Of a DNA stretch of 64,000 nt, positions 8,279 to 17,916 are shown in pieces. Below the pieces are notes generated by a model. That model was not told the DNA's origin, made no database searches, and worked only from the letters and a program-made list of their open reading frames with translations. Source of the DNA: Maribacter sp. 4G9 (GTDB lineage: Bacteria; Bacteroidota; Bacteroidia; Flavobacteriales; Flavobacteriaceae); assembly GCF_002742265.1 (NCBI RefSeq), contig NZ_MDGL01000032.1, positions 1 to 64,000 on the forward strand, written 5' to 3'. The position numbers and the translations under genes are program-made. Each line of letters starts with the position of its first letter. Position 1 is the stretch's first letter.

Positions 8279-9070
8279 TTATAAATCCTCAGCTGCGGCA
8301 ATAAGTTCTGCAATGTCCATCACCTTGATGTCCGCTTCCCTTTCCTTATGTTTTACACCGTCTGTCATCATGGTATTACAAAAAGGACATCCGGCTGCAA
8401 TGATATCCGGGGTAGTCTCCAGAGCTTGTTCCGTACGCTCTATGTTTACATCTTTATTTCCCTTTTCAGGCTCCTTGAACATTTGGGCACCACCTGCACC
8501 ACAGCACAACCCTCTTTGCTTACAGCTTTTCATTTCTACCAACTCTGCATCCAGTTTCCTGATCAACTCCCTGGGCGCCTCGTAAATGCCATTGGCCCTG
8601 CCTAGATAACATGGGTCGTGAAAGGTGATTCGCTTGCCTTTAAAGGTTCCTCCTTCCATGGTAATGCGTCCCTCCTTCAATAATTCCTTTAAAAACTGTG
8701 TATGGTGTACCACTTCATAACTACCGCCAAGACCAGGATATTCGTTCTTAAGGGTATTGAAGCAATGCGGACACGTGGTTACGATTTTTTGTATTTCATA
8801 GGCGTTGAGCACTTCGATGTTGGTAACCGCCTGCATCTGGAACAAAAATTCGTTTCCGGCCCTTTTAGCAGGGTCGCCAGTACAACTTTCTTCTGTTCCC
8901 AAAACGGCAAAGGATATATTCGCCTTGTTCAAAATCTTTACGAAGGCCTTGGTAATCTTTTTGGCCCTATCGTCAAAACTACCTGCACAGCCCACCCAAA
9001 AAAGTACTTCGGGTCTTTCACCGGCAGCAAACATTTCTGCCATTGTAGGAACTTTAATTGTGTCAGCCAT
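8279..9070 (-). CDS. CCG-domain (HdrB/GlpC-like) Fe-S protein
   Basis: This 263-residue cytoplasmic protein has two cysteine-rich CCG domains, as in heterodisulfide reductase subunit B, GlpC and LutA. The cysteine motifs are CPHCFNTLKNEYP and HDPCYLGR in the centre, then KQRGLCCGAGGAQMF and AAGCPFCNTMM in the C-terminal half, which can hold a non-cubane or 4Fe-4S cluster. The gene starts 10 bp after a membrane-bound ferredoxin-like protein, so the two probably form one electron-transfer complex passing electrons between quinone and an unknown substrate. No catalytic flavin subunit is encoded nearby. The exact reaction cannot be named. Confidence 0.85.
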   Translation of the reverse strand: MADTIKVPTMAEMFAAGERPEVLFWVGCAGSFDDRAKKITKAFVKILNKANISFAVLGTEESCTGDPAKRAGNEFLFQMQAVTNIEVLNAYEIQKIVTTCPHCFNTLKNEYPGLGGSYEVVHHTQFLKELLKEGRITMEGGTFKGKRITFHDPCYLGRANGIYEAPRELIRKLDAELVEMKSCKQRGLCCGAGGAQMFKEPEKGNKDVNIERTEQALETTPDIIAAGCPFCNTMMTDGVKHKEREADIKVMDIAELIAAAEDL

Positions 9071-9080
9071 TTTTAGTTCT

Positions 9081-10406
9081 TTATGATTCCTTGCTCCAAT
9101 TTAACCTGTCCATTTGATTGAATGGCCAAGGAGCCCCATTGTTCTCGATATTGCCCATCATGTTGTTTAGATCTGAGGGCGCAGCGGATTGCTCCATCAC
9201 CAAATACTGCCTCATATCCATGATAATGGACAAAGGGTCAATACTTACCGGACAAGCCTCAACGCAGGCGTTGCAGGATGTACAGGCCCACAACTCTTCG
9301 CGGGTAATATAATCGTCCAACAATTGTTTACCGTCCTCTTTGAATTCCCCACAATTGGCATCCAGAATTTTCCCTACTTCCTCCAATCGGTCACGGGTGT
9401 CCATCATGATTTTCCTAGGTGATAATTTTTTTCCGGTCTGATTGGCAGGGCATTCACTGGTGCATCGTCCACATTCAGTGCAGGTGTAAGCATTCAGCAA
9501 CTGCACCCAACTTAAATCCATGACATCGGATGCACCAAATTTTGATGGCTCTTCTGTTCCCTCCGCAGGTGCTGCAAAAGGATCCGCCTCCGGATCCATC
9601 ATCAATTTGACCTCCTTGGTTACGGCATCCAAGTTTTTGAACTTCCCCTTTGGTCCCAGTTTCCCATAATAGGTATTTGGAAATGCCAACAAAATGTGCA
9701 AATGCTTTGAAAAATAGAGATAGTTCAAGAAAAAAAGAATGCCAACGATATGCAACCACCAAGCCGTTCGTTCCAACAAGATTAGACTGGAGATGTCCAT
9801 TCCACTGAACCAATTTGCAATATACTGGCTCACTGGAAAACTACCTGCCTGAACATAATGGTCCGCCCCCAACTGCTGCAAACGGAAATCGGCAGCATTC
9901 ATGGTAAGGAACAGAAACATGAGGACCAGCTCTATATAAAGAATAAGGTTCCCATCTTTCTTTGGCCAGCCTTTCATTTCAGGCTTTAAAAAGCGTTGAA
10001 GCTTGATAATATTCCTTCTCACCCAAAAAGCCACCACAGAAACAATCACCAAAAACGCCAAAATTTCAAACGAAGCTATAAGAAAATCATACACGGGGCC
10101 TAAACCCGCAAAAATTCTATGTGTGCCAAAAATTCCGTCAATTACAATTTCCAATACTTCGATATTGATGATGATAAAACCAACATAGACAATCACATGA
10201 AGGATTCCCGCCACAGGACGCACCACCATTTTGGATTGACCAAAAGCGATTCGCAACATATTGCGCCATCGTGTAGGTGCATCATCCGAGACGTCCGTAT
10301 CCTTTCCCAATAATATGTTCCGCCTAAGTTTTCCAACGTTTTTGGCGAAATAACCGATTCCTATAAGAAGGACCGCTACAAAAAGGATATTGGGTATATA
10401 CTGCAT
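9081..10406 (-). CDS. Membrane-bound 4Fe-4S ferredoxin-type protein (HdrC/HdrE-like)
   Basis: This 441-residue protein has about five transmembrane helices in its N-terminal half (5-22, 70-90, 105-130, 150-172, 215-235), resembling the cytochrome b-like NarI/HdrE fold. A cytoplasmic C-terminal part carries two 4Fe-4S motifs: CTECGRCTSECP near residue 305 and CTSCNACVEACP near 373. This layout matches membrane subunits that connect the quinone pool with HdrB-like partners. The CCG-domain partner follows 10 bp downstream and mlaD-like lies 5 bp upstream. Histidines within the helices could bind heme b, but I did not assign them. Confidence 0.85.
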   Translation of the reverse strand: MQYIPNILFVAVLLIGIGYFAKNVGKLRRNILLGKDTDVSDDAPTRWRNMLRIAFGQSKMVVRPVAGILHVIVYVGFIIINIEVLEIVIDGIFGTHRIFAGLGPVYDFLIASFEILAFLVIVSVVAFWVRRNIIKLQRFLKPEMKGWPKKDGNLILYIELVLMFLFLTMNAADFRLQQLGADHYVQAGSFPVSQYIANWFSGMDISSLILLERTAWWLHIVGILFFLNYLYFSKHLHILLAFPNTYYGKLGPKGKFKNLDAVTKEVKLMMDPEADPFAAPAEGTEEPSKFGASDVMDLSWVQLLNAYTCTECGRCTSECPANQTGKKLSPRKIMMDTRDRLEEVGKILDANCGEFKEDGKQLLDDYITREELWACTSCNACVEACPVSIDPLSIIMDMRQYLVMEQSAAPSDLNNMMGNIENNGAPWPFNQMDRLNWSKES

Positions 10407-10411
10407 TCGAT

Positions 10412-11374
10412 CTATTCTATTTTAGCGGCCGGATCATCTTCCGGAACCTCATATTCCTTTTGTTTTTTACCGAATACCGAGACGTTCACGTAGCGTTTGG
10501 GATTTAGCCTAAAGTCCTGTAACAACAAATCCAACTCCTTGGAGGCATCGGTTAAATTGGAATACAACTCCTTGTCGTTCATCAACTTGCCCAAGGTGCC
10601 ATCGCCCCGCTCGATTTTTGAAATCACCTTATCCAAATTGGACATAGTGGTTTCCAAGTTTGCAAATGTCCTACCCAAACCTGCGTTGTTCAGGGTATCC
10701 GAAAGTTTTGCAAAATTATAGGTTAGGGTTTCAAAATTGGTAAGGGAACTGTCCAGTTTCTTTTCGTTGTTGGCCAAAATATCGTTCAATACCTTGGCAC
10801 TGCCATTGAGGCTTGCCATAAGATTGCTGAGCCCATTGATAGCGGTCTGCAAATCCTTTTTGGTCTTGGAGTCCAGGACCTCGTTCACGCTAATCAGAAC
10901 AGAATCCGCATCCGAAACTGCCGATTCAAATTTCCTGAACAAGGGTGTAAGTTTTTCTTGGGCGAGCTCCGTTAGGCCCGGTCTTGTTTCCGTAGCAAGG
11001 GTATCGCCGGATTTTACGGTTTCCGCTCCATCGAAAACCGGGGTAATCTGTAGACCCTTTCCTCCTATTATTCCCGTATCATATAATTCTACGGTACTGT
11101 TTTTGGAGAATTTAAAATCACTGCTTACCGTAAAGGTGACGACCAAATTGCCTTGGGCGTCCTTAAATTTTATGTCGTTTACCTTTCCTACACCAAATCC
11201 GTTGATGGATACGGCGGTACCTGCTTGAAGGCCCCCAACGTCTGGATAAACGGCATACAAGGTTTTACTGTTATCAAAAAGAGGTGTCGATTTTAAATAG
11301 CTAAACCCCAATATGAATAGGAGTATTCCTCCAATTACAATAATTCCCGTCTTAATTTCCCTGGATAGTTTCAA
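10412..11374 (-). CDS. MCE/MlaD family lipid-transport protein
   Basis: This 320-residue protein has one N-terminal transmembrane helix (about 8-28) and a periplasmic MCE domain at about 37-115 (LYAVYPDVGGLQAGTAVSINGFGVGKV, a hallmark pattern interrupted only here by family variation). A long helical C-terminal region follows, with repeated SNLMASLNGS and FETLTYNFAKL-type heptads. MCE proteins form hexameric rings that carry phospholipids between the inner and outer membranes. The MlaE permease and MlaF ATPase usually needed are not in this window. It lies 55 bp after the amidase gene and 5 bp before the Fe-S protein, in an operon with envelope genes. Confidence 0.88.
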   Translation of the reverse strand: MKLSREIKTGIIVIGGILLFILGFSYLKSTPLFDNSKTLYAVYPDVGGLQAGTAVSINGFGVGKVNDIKFKDAQGNLVVTFTVSSDFKFSKNSTVELYDTGIIGGKGLQITPVFDGAETVKSGDTLATETRPGLTELAQEKLTPLFRKFESAVSDADSVLISVNEVLDSKTKKDLQTAINGLSNLMASLNGSAKVLNDILANNEKKLDSSLTNFETLTYNFAKLSDTLNNAGLGRTFANLETTMSNLDKVISKIERGDGTLGKLMNDKELYSNLTDASKELDLLLQDFRLNPKRYVNVSVFGKKQKEYEVPEDDPAAKIE

Positions 11375-11429
11375 ACAATCAATTTTATGTTTCTAACAAA
11401 ATTAGGAATAATTAGCATACCAAAGGAGT

Positions 11430-12680
11430 TTATTGGGATTCCTCTTCTACCTCCTTGGGTATCGAAATTCTTTCCCCATTTCTATACGCTACTATGTACG
11501 CTGAGGAATAACCGGTCCTGGTAGCCTTTGACTGAAGCATTTTTGCCTCCCTGTAGGAATGCGTAGCCCCATACATATATCGGTATAGACTGTTGTAAGG
11601 CTCCTTGGTTATTTGGGGCAACCCTTTGAAGTTTTCTGGTGACAAAGCCAAATCCTTGCTACTGGCCATTAACTGGACTTTATAGATAATGGCATTTTCA
11701 TCCATCGTTTCCCCAACCTTATTTTCTGGTTCGGATACGGCCAATTCCTCCTTTTTACTTTCAACCGGTTCCGGTTTTTTAGCTTCTTTAATTTCCGATG
11801 TTTTCTCTTTAGGAACTATCACCGCAGCGACCGCAGCACCTTCGTCCTTTATTTGTATCTCAGGTGCTTCACTGCTCGTTACTTGGGTAGTTTGGGACCC
11901 TCCCTGCACATCGGCCTTGTATTTTAGAATAGCGTCCGCGATGGCCGTTCCCATTTCGGATTGTCCTTTTTTGGAATTCAAATAGGCGCCCTCTTCCTTG
12001 TTGGTGAGAAAACCTGTTTCCACTAACACACTTGGCATAAAGGTTTGGTGGAGCACAATAAAACCGGCTTGTTTTACCTTTCTATCGACCCTTTTTAACC
12101 TCCCCGACATGTTATCCTGAATATTTTTGGCCAAGGCGATACTTTGGTCCAAAAATTCTTCCTGCATAATGGTAAGCCCAATAACCGATTCAGGAGAATT
12201 GATATCATAATCCGCATAACGGATTTCATAGTTGTCCTCCAAGTAAATTACGGAGTTTTCCTTTTTTGCAATTTCAAAATTCTGTTTGTTCGCATGTAGC
12301 CCCAAAACGAATGTTCCGGCTCCATGGGCATCGGAGGAATGCGAATCACAATGCACCGATACAAAAAGATCGGCATTGGCCTTGTTGGCAATTTCCCCTC
12401 TTACAAATAGATCCACGAACGTATCGTCCTTTCTGGTATAAATGATTTTAATGTCCTTGTTCGCGGAAAGAAGTTCACCCACTTTAAGCACAATATTAAG
12501 GGCGATGTTCTTTTCTAGATATCCATTGCCCAAATTCCCCGGATCATGCCCCCCATGACCGGCATCCAACACTACTACAAATGGATCAACGGTAGACTTC
12601 TTCCCATCTTCTGGGGGAACTGCCTGCAAAGGCAGAAAAAACAATGAAAAAAAGAAGGCGATCAGTGAGTTAATTTTCAT
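11430..12680 (-). CDS. N-acetylmuramoyl-L-alanine amidase with SPOR-like tail
   Basis: This is a 416-residue exported amidase that cleaves the stem peptide from MurNAc in peptidoglycan, acting in the periplasm, probably in cell separation. The signal peptide is about 1-20. The Amidase_3 catalytic domain spans about 33-250, with the zinc ligands in VLDAGHGGHDPG and SVHCDSH and the catalytic Glu in VLVETGFLTN. A Lys/Glu/Pro-rich linker covers about 255-325. The C-terminal 80 residues (YKVQLMASS, YRYMYGATHSYREA) look like a SPOR-type glycan-binding module. It is the first gene of a five-gene operon whose promoter overlaps the start of the divergent lptD. Confidence 0.9.
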   Translation of the reverse strand: MKINSLIAFFFSLFFLPLQAVPPEDGKKSTVDPFVVVLDAGHGGHDPGNLGNGYLEKNIALNIVLKVGELLSANKDIKIIYTRKDDTFVDLFVRGEIANKANADLFVSVHCDSHSSDAHGAGTFVLGLHANKQNFEIAKKENSVIYLEDNYEIRYADYDINSPESVIGLTIMQEEFLDQSIALAKNIQDNMSGRLKRVDRKVKQAGFIVLHQTFMPSVLVETGFLTNKEEGAYLNSKKGQSEMGTAIADAILKYKADVQGGSQTTQVTSSEAPEIQIKDEGAAVAAVIVPKEKTSEIKEAKKPEPVESKKEELAVSEPENKVGETMDENAIIYKVQLMASSKDLALSPENFKGLPQITKEPYNSLYRYMYGATHSYREAKMLQSKATRTGYSSAYIVAYRNGERISIPKEVEEESQ

Positions 12681-12804
12681 ATTGTTATTGGGTTACTCTA
12701 GCTGTCTATATGGTTAAATTTATGGTAACACCCTATATAGAGAATAAAAAATATATGTAAGTTTGGCATCTGAATCTCATGGCTTCTAGATTGACAAACC
12801 TTTA

Positions 12805-12835
12805 CAAAAATAGGATATATAGCCTTGCAATCAAA
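12805..12835 (-). promoter_or_regulatory. Promoter of the amidase operon overlapping lptD start
   Basis: On the minus strand, TTTG (12835-12832) and TATTTTTG (12812-12805) match the Bacteroidota -33 and -7 boxes with a 19-bp spacer. Transcription would start about 120 bases before the amidase ATG. The promoter covers the first codons of the divergent lptD gene (TTG at 12825). Confidence 0.55.
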
Positions 12836-15554
12836 TAAACAGAACGTACTTTTCCTATTCCTACTTTTTGTTGGTGTATTTTTAGTAACAGCACAAGAGG
12901 GCAAGGTAGTCCCCTTAGAGATTAAGGCAGAAAGAGATTCCATTGTAGCGCCCCTTCTCCCCAAACCAATGGTAAACGATACCATTTTGAGGGATTCCTT
13001 GCAACAAGATTCCCTGAATAAAAAACCTCCTGTTTTATTGGACAACATAACCTACAAGGCCAAGGACTATGTTAAATTAAGTCAGCGGGAGAACAAAATC
13101 TACTTGTACAATGAGGCTGAAATCTATTATCAAGATACCGAATTGAAGGCAGGTATCATCATTATGGATTACATCAAAAACGAAGTATATGCGGGCAGGA
13201 TAAAGGATTCCGTGGGCAATTACACCCAACTTCCCTATTTTAAACAGGGTTCCAACGTGGTGATACCGGATTCCATCCGTTTTAATTTCGATACGCAAAA
13301 AGCAATAATTTGGAATTCCAGGACCGAACAACAGGCAGCAGCTGGCCAACTGGGGAGTGACGCCATGAAGGTCTATGCAGAAATTACCAAAAAGGAGAAC
13401 GACTCCGTTTATTTTCTCAGCGAAGCGAAAATAACCACTGCCGAAGATACCATTAACCCAGATTATTACATTAGGGTGCGAAAAGCAAAGTTCGTACCAA
13501 AAAAAAAGGTGATTGCAGGGTTTAGCAACCTTTACATAGCCGATGTTCCCACACCCATAGCGATGCCCTTTGCCTATTTTCCATTATCAGTGGGCAGTGC
13601 CCCGGGCGTCCTGATGCCCACTTTTGGAAACGATCCGGACAGGGGTTATTTTTTACAGGACTTTGGGTATTACGCGCCTTTAGGGGACTATGCCAATGTA
13701 GAATTATCAGGTGATTTCTATACCAACGGGAGCTGGGGATTTAGAACGGCGTCCATTTACACTAAAAGATATAAATACAGGGGAAACGTCAATTTTAGGT
13801 ACGAAAACCTAGTGTCAAGTCAAAAAGGCTTTAGTGATTATAGTTTATCAAAAAACTGGAATTTACAATTTTCCCATTCACAGGACCAAAAGGCGAGCCC
13901 CAATTCCAGATTTTCGGCATCGGTGAATTTGGGGAGTAGCGAGTATTATAGAAATTCATTGCAGCAACGCAATTTGCCCAACACACAGAACAATACCCTT
14001 TCCTCTTCCATATCCTATTCCAAAACGTTTCCCGCATATCCCTCTGTAAACCTAAGCGTTACGGCCACCCATTCCCAATTGACCTCGCCAACTGCCACGG
14101 CAACCAATCCGGACAATATCAACATGACCCTTCCAACGTTCCAGGCGAGCATGGAGCGTATTTTTCCATTTGCAAAAAGGGACGGAATAAAAAAGGGTGC
14201 CATCCAGAACATTAACTTTCAGTATGATGTCAATGCCCAAAACCGACTCACCACCAACGATGAGGATTTCTTTTCTGGCCGCATGTTTGAAAACGCCAGA
14301 ATTGGGGCAAGGCACCGCATTCCCATCAGTACCAATTTTAAAATTGCCAAATACTTTAGCGTTACCATGGGAGGGAATTATGAGGATGTTTGGACGATGG
14401 AAACATATGAAAGAAGCTTTGATCCGGAAACGGAACGCGTGGTTGTGGATAGCGTAGCCGGGTTTGACCGTTACAATCAATATAACTTAAATGCAAGTAT
14501 AGGAACTACGCTGTACGGTACGTTCAATTTTGGCGAGGACAAAAAGATACAGGCCATTAGACACGTGCTTAGGCCAACTATAAGTTATGGTTATGCCCCT
14601 TCCTTTGAACAATTCTATGATGAATATGAGGAAGGCATCAACGGTGAAGGCCGCGTGGTGCAATATAGTCGGTTTGACGGAACCCTAAACGGCGCGCCAA
14701 GGTTAGGGCGTTCCAACAGCCTTAGTCTTGCTTTGAACAATGTTTTAGAGGCCAAGGTCAGGGATAAGGATTCTACAAAAACGGAACCAAAGAAAATACC
14801 CCTATTGAGCAACTTTAATATATCAACGGCCTATAATTTAGAGGCCGATTCCCTGCGCCTAAGCCCCTTGAACATAAATGGGGGAACCAATATCCTGAAC
14901 AACAAAATGTCCATCAACTTCGCTGCCGGGCTAGATCCCTATGCCATTGACAATAATGGAAGGCGCATCGATACATGGAACATCGATAATGGAGGAAGTC
15001 TATTTCGATTGACACGTGCCAATATGAACGTTTCCTATTCCATAGACAGCAAGATGTTTCAAAAGAAGAAAGAAGAAGAAGAGGAAGAGGGAGAGGATCC
15101 TTTTGATTATGTTGCCCAAAGTGGGGGTAGAACGGACGATCTTTTTGGCCGGGCCGATAGCTTTAGGGACAATCCTAGGGAAGACAGGGAAAAAGGGGAT
15201 GTAGAAAATCCTGTTTATGGGACCAAAATACCCTGGAACTTTAGGTTGGCCTATTCTGCCACCTATCTAAACAGTGCAAGGCAAAACGAGTTTAGCGCGC
15301 ATTCTTTAATGTTTTCTGGAGACATAGAACTATCGCCGCGCTGGAAAGTGGGCGGATCTTCTGGTTATGATTTTAAGAACAAAGGTTTTACCCTGACCCA
15401 ATTACGATTTCAGAGGGACTTAAAAAGCTTTTCTATGCGATTCAATTGGACTCCTTTTGGAGAATATAGGAGATGGTACTTTTTTATAGGTATCGATGCC
15501 TCCATTCTGAGTGATCTCAAATGGGAAAACAGAAGTCAGCCATTTAGAAATTAA
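12825..15554 (+). CDS. lptD: LptD-like LPS assembly outer membrane protein
   Basis: This 909-residue outer-membrane protein inserts lipopolysaccharide into the outer leaflet. The start is a TTG codon: no ATG, GTG or other TTG occurs before the signal peptide (QNVLFLFLLFVGVFLVTAQ). Residues about 45-190 form an OstA/LptA-like jellyroll region (NKIYLYNEAEIYYQD, GIIIMDYIKNEVYAG). The rest is a large beta-barrel, with PTPIAMPFAYFPLS, SGDFYTNGSWGF and FSMRFNWTPFGEYRRWYFFIGI at the end. A run of glutamates (KKKEEEEEEGED, about residue 746) lies in one predicted loop. It diverges from the amidase operon and is followed 13 bp later by ridA. Confidence 0.88.
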   Translation: MQSNKQNVLFLFLLFVGVFLVTAQEGKVVPLEIKAERDSIVAPLLPKPMVNDTILRDSLQQDSLNKKPPVLLDNITYKAKDYVKLSQRENKIYLYNEAEIYYQDTELKAGIIIMDYIKNEVYAGRIKDSVGNYTQLPYFKQGSNVVIPDSIRFNFDTQKAIIWNSRTEQQAAAGQLGSDAMKVYAEITKKENDSVYFLSEAKITTAEDTINPDYYIRVRKAKFVPKKKVIAGFSNLYIADVPTPIAMPFAYFPLSVGSAPGVLMPTFGNDPDRGYFLQDFGYYAPLGDYANVELSGDFYTNGSWGFRTASIYTKRYKYRGNVNFRYENLVSSQKGFSDYSLSKNWNLQFSHSQDQKASPNSRFSASVNLGSSEYYRNSLQQRNLPNTQNNTLSSSISYSKTFPAYPSVNLSVTATHSQLTSPTATATNPDNINMTLPTFQASMERIFPFAKRDGIKKGAIQNINFQYDVNAQNRLTTNDEDFFSGRMFENARIGARHRIPISTNFKIAKYFSVTMGGNYEDVWTMETYERSFDPETERVVVDSVAGFDRYNQYNLNASIGTTLYGTFNFGEDKKIQAIRHVLRPTISYGYAPSFEQFYDEYEEGINGEGRVVQYSRFDGTLNGAPRLGRSNSLSLALNNVLEAKVRDKDSTKTEPKKIPLLSNFNISTAYNLEADSLRLSPLNINGGTNILNNKMSINFAAGLDPYAIDNNGRRIDTWNIDNGGSLFRLTRANMNVSYSIDSKMFQKKKEEEEEEGEDPFDYVAQSGGRTDDLFGRADSFRDNPREDREKGDVENPVYGTKIPWNFRLAYSATYLNSARQNEFSAHSLMFSGDIELSPRWKVGGSSGYDFKNKGFTLTQLRFQRDLKSFSMRFNWTPFGEYRRWYFFIGIDASILSDLKWENRSQPFRN

Positions 15555-15567
15555 AAAACCATACTTT

Positions 15568-15951
15568 ATGAAAAAAATAATAAATACCACAAAGGCTCCG
15601 GCACCCATAGGACCTTATAACCAAGCCGTATTTACTGGGGGCACCCTGTATATTTCCGGTCAAATACCCTTAAATCCAGAAACAGGTGAATTGGTTAAGG
15701 GGGATATCAAAAAAGAGACCGAACAATCCATGGAAAATCTAAAGGCCATTCTGCAAGAAGCTGGAATGACCTTTGAAAATGTTGTAAAATCGGTTATTTT
15801 CTTGAGCGATATGAATCAATTCGCACACGTTAACGAAGTATACGGTTCTTATTTTAATCCAGATACCGCGCCTGCAAGGGAAACCGTGGAGGTGGCGAAT
15901 CTGCCTAAATTTGTGAACGTAGAAATCTCCATGATTGCCGTACAGTTCTAA
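15568..15951 (+). CDS. ridA: RidA family enamine/imine deaminase
   Basis: This 127-residue cytoplasmic protein of the YjgF/YER057c/UK114 family hydrolyses reactive 2-aminoacrylate and related imines made by PLP enzymes. Visible signatures are APAPIGPYNQAV at the start, YISGQIP, the conserved Arg in PARETVEVANLP, and VEISMIAV at the end. The ATG at 15568 was chosen over the TTA-rich upstream extension at 15511 because it gives the standard family length and lies 13 bp after lptD. It runs convergently into the GlcNAc-kinase-like gene with 3 bp between the stops. Confidence 0.93.
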   Translation: MKKIINTTKAPAPIGPYNQAVFTGGTLYISGQIPLNPETGELVKGDIKKETEQSMENLKAILQEAGMTFENVVKSVIFLSDMNQFAHVNEVYGSYFNPDTAPARETVEVANLPKFVNVEISMIAVQF

Positions 15952-15954
15952 CAG

Positions 15955-16806
15955 TTACATATTCTCCCTGTGAAATACCACCAGGCCTTCGATAGGCTTT
16001 TGGCGAATCACCCCAACTATCAAATCATTGCGCTGTAGCACGGTTGTAAGTTCATCCCTAAGAAAATAGGCTATACTGCCCACAAAATTAATGGGAACCT
16101 TGGTGGCCAAATCGAACTGCATGATGTAATTGTTGATGAACTGCTGGAAGCCTTTATCAATAACGCCCTTGGAATATGGATGATCCTTATTTTCTATCAA
16201 AAACCTGGCAAAAGTTGCCAAATACGTATTGGGATTAGGTTGTTTGTATAGATTATCCTTGATCACATCTGCATCCAAATTGTACTGGCTGGCAAATTTA
16301 TCAGCAAGATCTTTGGGAATTTTATTGAAATAATAATCACGTATCAATTTTCTTCCAAAGAAATTCCCGCTTCCGTCATCCATGGGAATATATCCCAAGG
16401 AAGTAACTTTTTGGTGGAGCTTTTCCCCATCATAGTAACTACAATTGGAGCCAGTTCCCAAAATACATACAATACCCTGTTGCCCAACCTTGGTTGTGGC
16501 AAATATGGCGGCATAGGTATCTTCCTTGACATCGGCTACGGCATTTGGAAAAAAGTCCTTAAAGATATCCTTAAGAAAATTTTTCATCCGGTCCGTACCA
16601 CAACCGGCACCATAAAAAAACAATTGGCTAACCTTTTCCCTATTCTTGGAAAGTTCAAAGTTATTCGCCAACCTATCCTCGATGACATCCTTGGTCAAAA
16701 CTTCCGGACTCAACCCTAGGGTCTGGGTCAAAAAGAGCTGATCACCATTTTCATCCAATGCGATCCAATCAGATTTGGTCGCTCCACTATCCACTATTAA
16801 AATCAT
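15955..16806 (-). CDS. BadF/BadG-type ATPase, N-acetylglucosamine kinase-like
   Basis: This 283-residue cytoplasmic kinase of the ASKHA fold would phosphorylate GlcNAc (or a related amino sugar) to the 6-phosphate. Motifs are IVDSGATKSDWIA (phosphate 1), GTGSNC (phosphate 2), GYIPMDDGSGNFFGRKL and NFVGSIAYFL (adenosine loop). The family also contains 2-hydroxyacyl-CoA dehydratase activators, but those need a CxxC-held cluster, not seen here, so a sugar kinase is more likely. It is separated from gap by a terminator, so it probably has its own promoter. Its product could join the amino-sugar catabolic genes at 51-60 kb. Confidence 0.75.
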   Translation of the reverse strand: MILIVDSGATKSDWIALDENGDQLFLTQTLGLSPEVLTKDVIEDRLANNFELSKNREKVSQLFFYGAGCGTDRMKNFLKDIFKDFFPNAVADVKEDTYAAIFATTKVGQQGIVCILGTGSNCSYYDGEKLHQKVTSLGYIPMDDGSGNFFGRKLIRDYYFNKIPKDLADKFASQYNLDADVIKDNLYKQPNPNTYLATFARFLIENKDHPYSKGVIDKGFQQFINNYIMQFDLATKVPINFVGSIAYFLRDELTTVLQRNDLIVGVIRQKPIEGLVVFHRENM

Positions 16807-16823
16807 GCCTTGCTATTTAAAAA

Positions 16824-16867
16824 ATAATCCTGAAAATAAGGAAAAAATACCTCATTCACAGGATTAT
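16824..16867 (-). terminator. Rho-independent terminator after gap
   Basis: Nine-bp arms ATAATCCTG (16824-16832) and CAGGATTAT (16859-16867) form a stem. On the minus strand the left arm is followed by a T-rich tract (ATTTTTTAAA). It separates pfkA-gap from the GlcNAc-kinase-like gene. Confidence 0.6.
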
Positions 16868-16888
16868 CATTATAAATCTAAATGCCTA

Positions 16889-17893
<1,005 letters not shown>

Positions 17894-17916
17894 CTATTGT
17901 TTTTATCGATTATATT

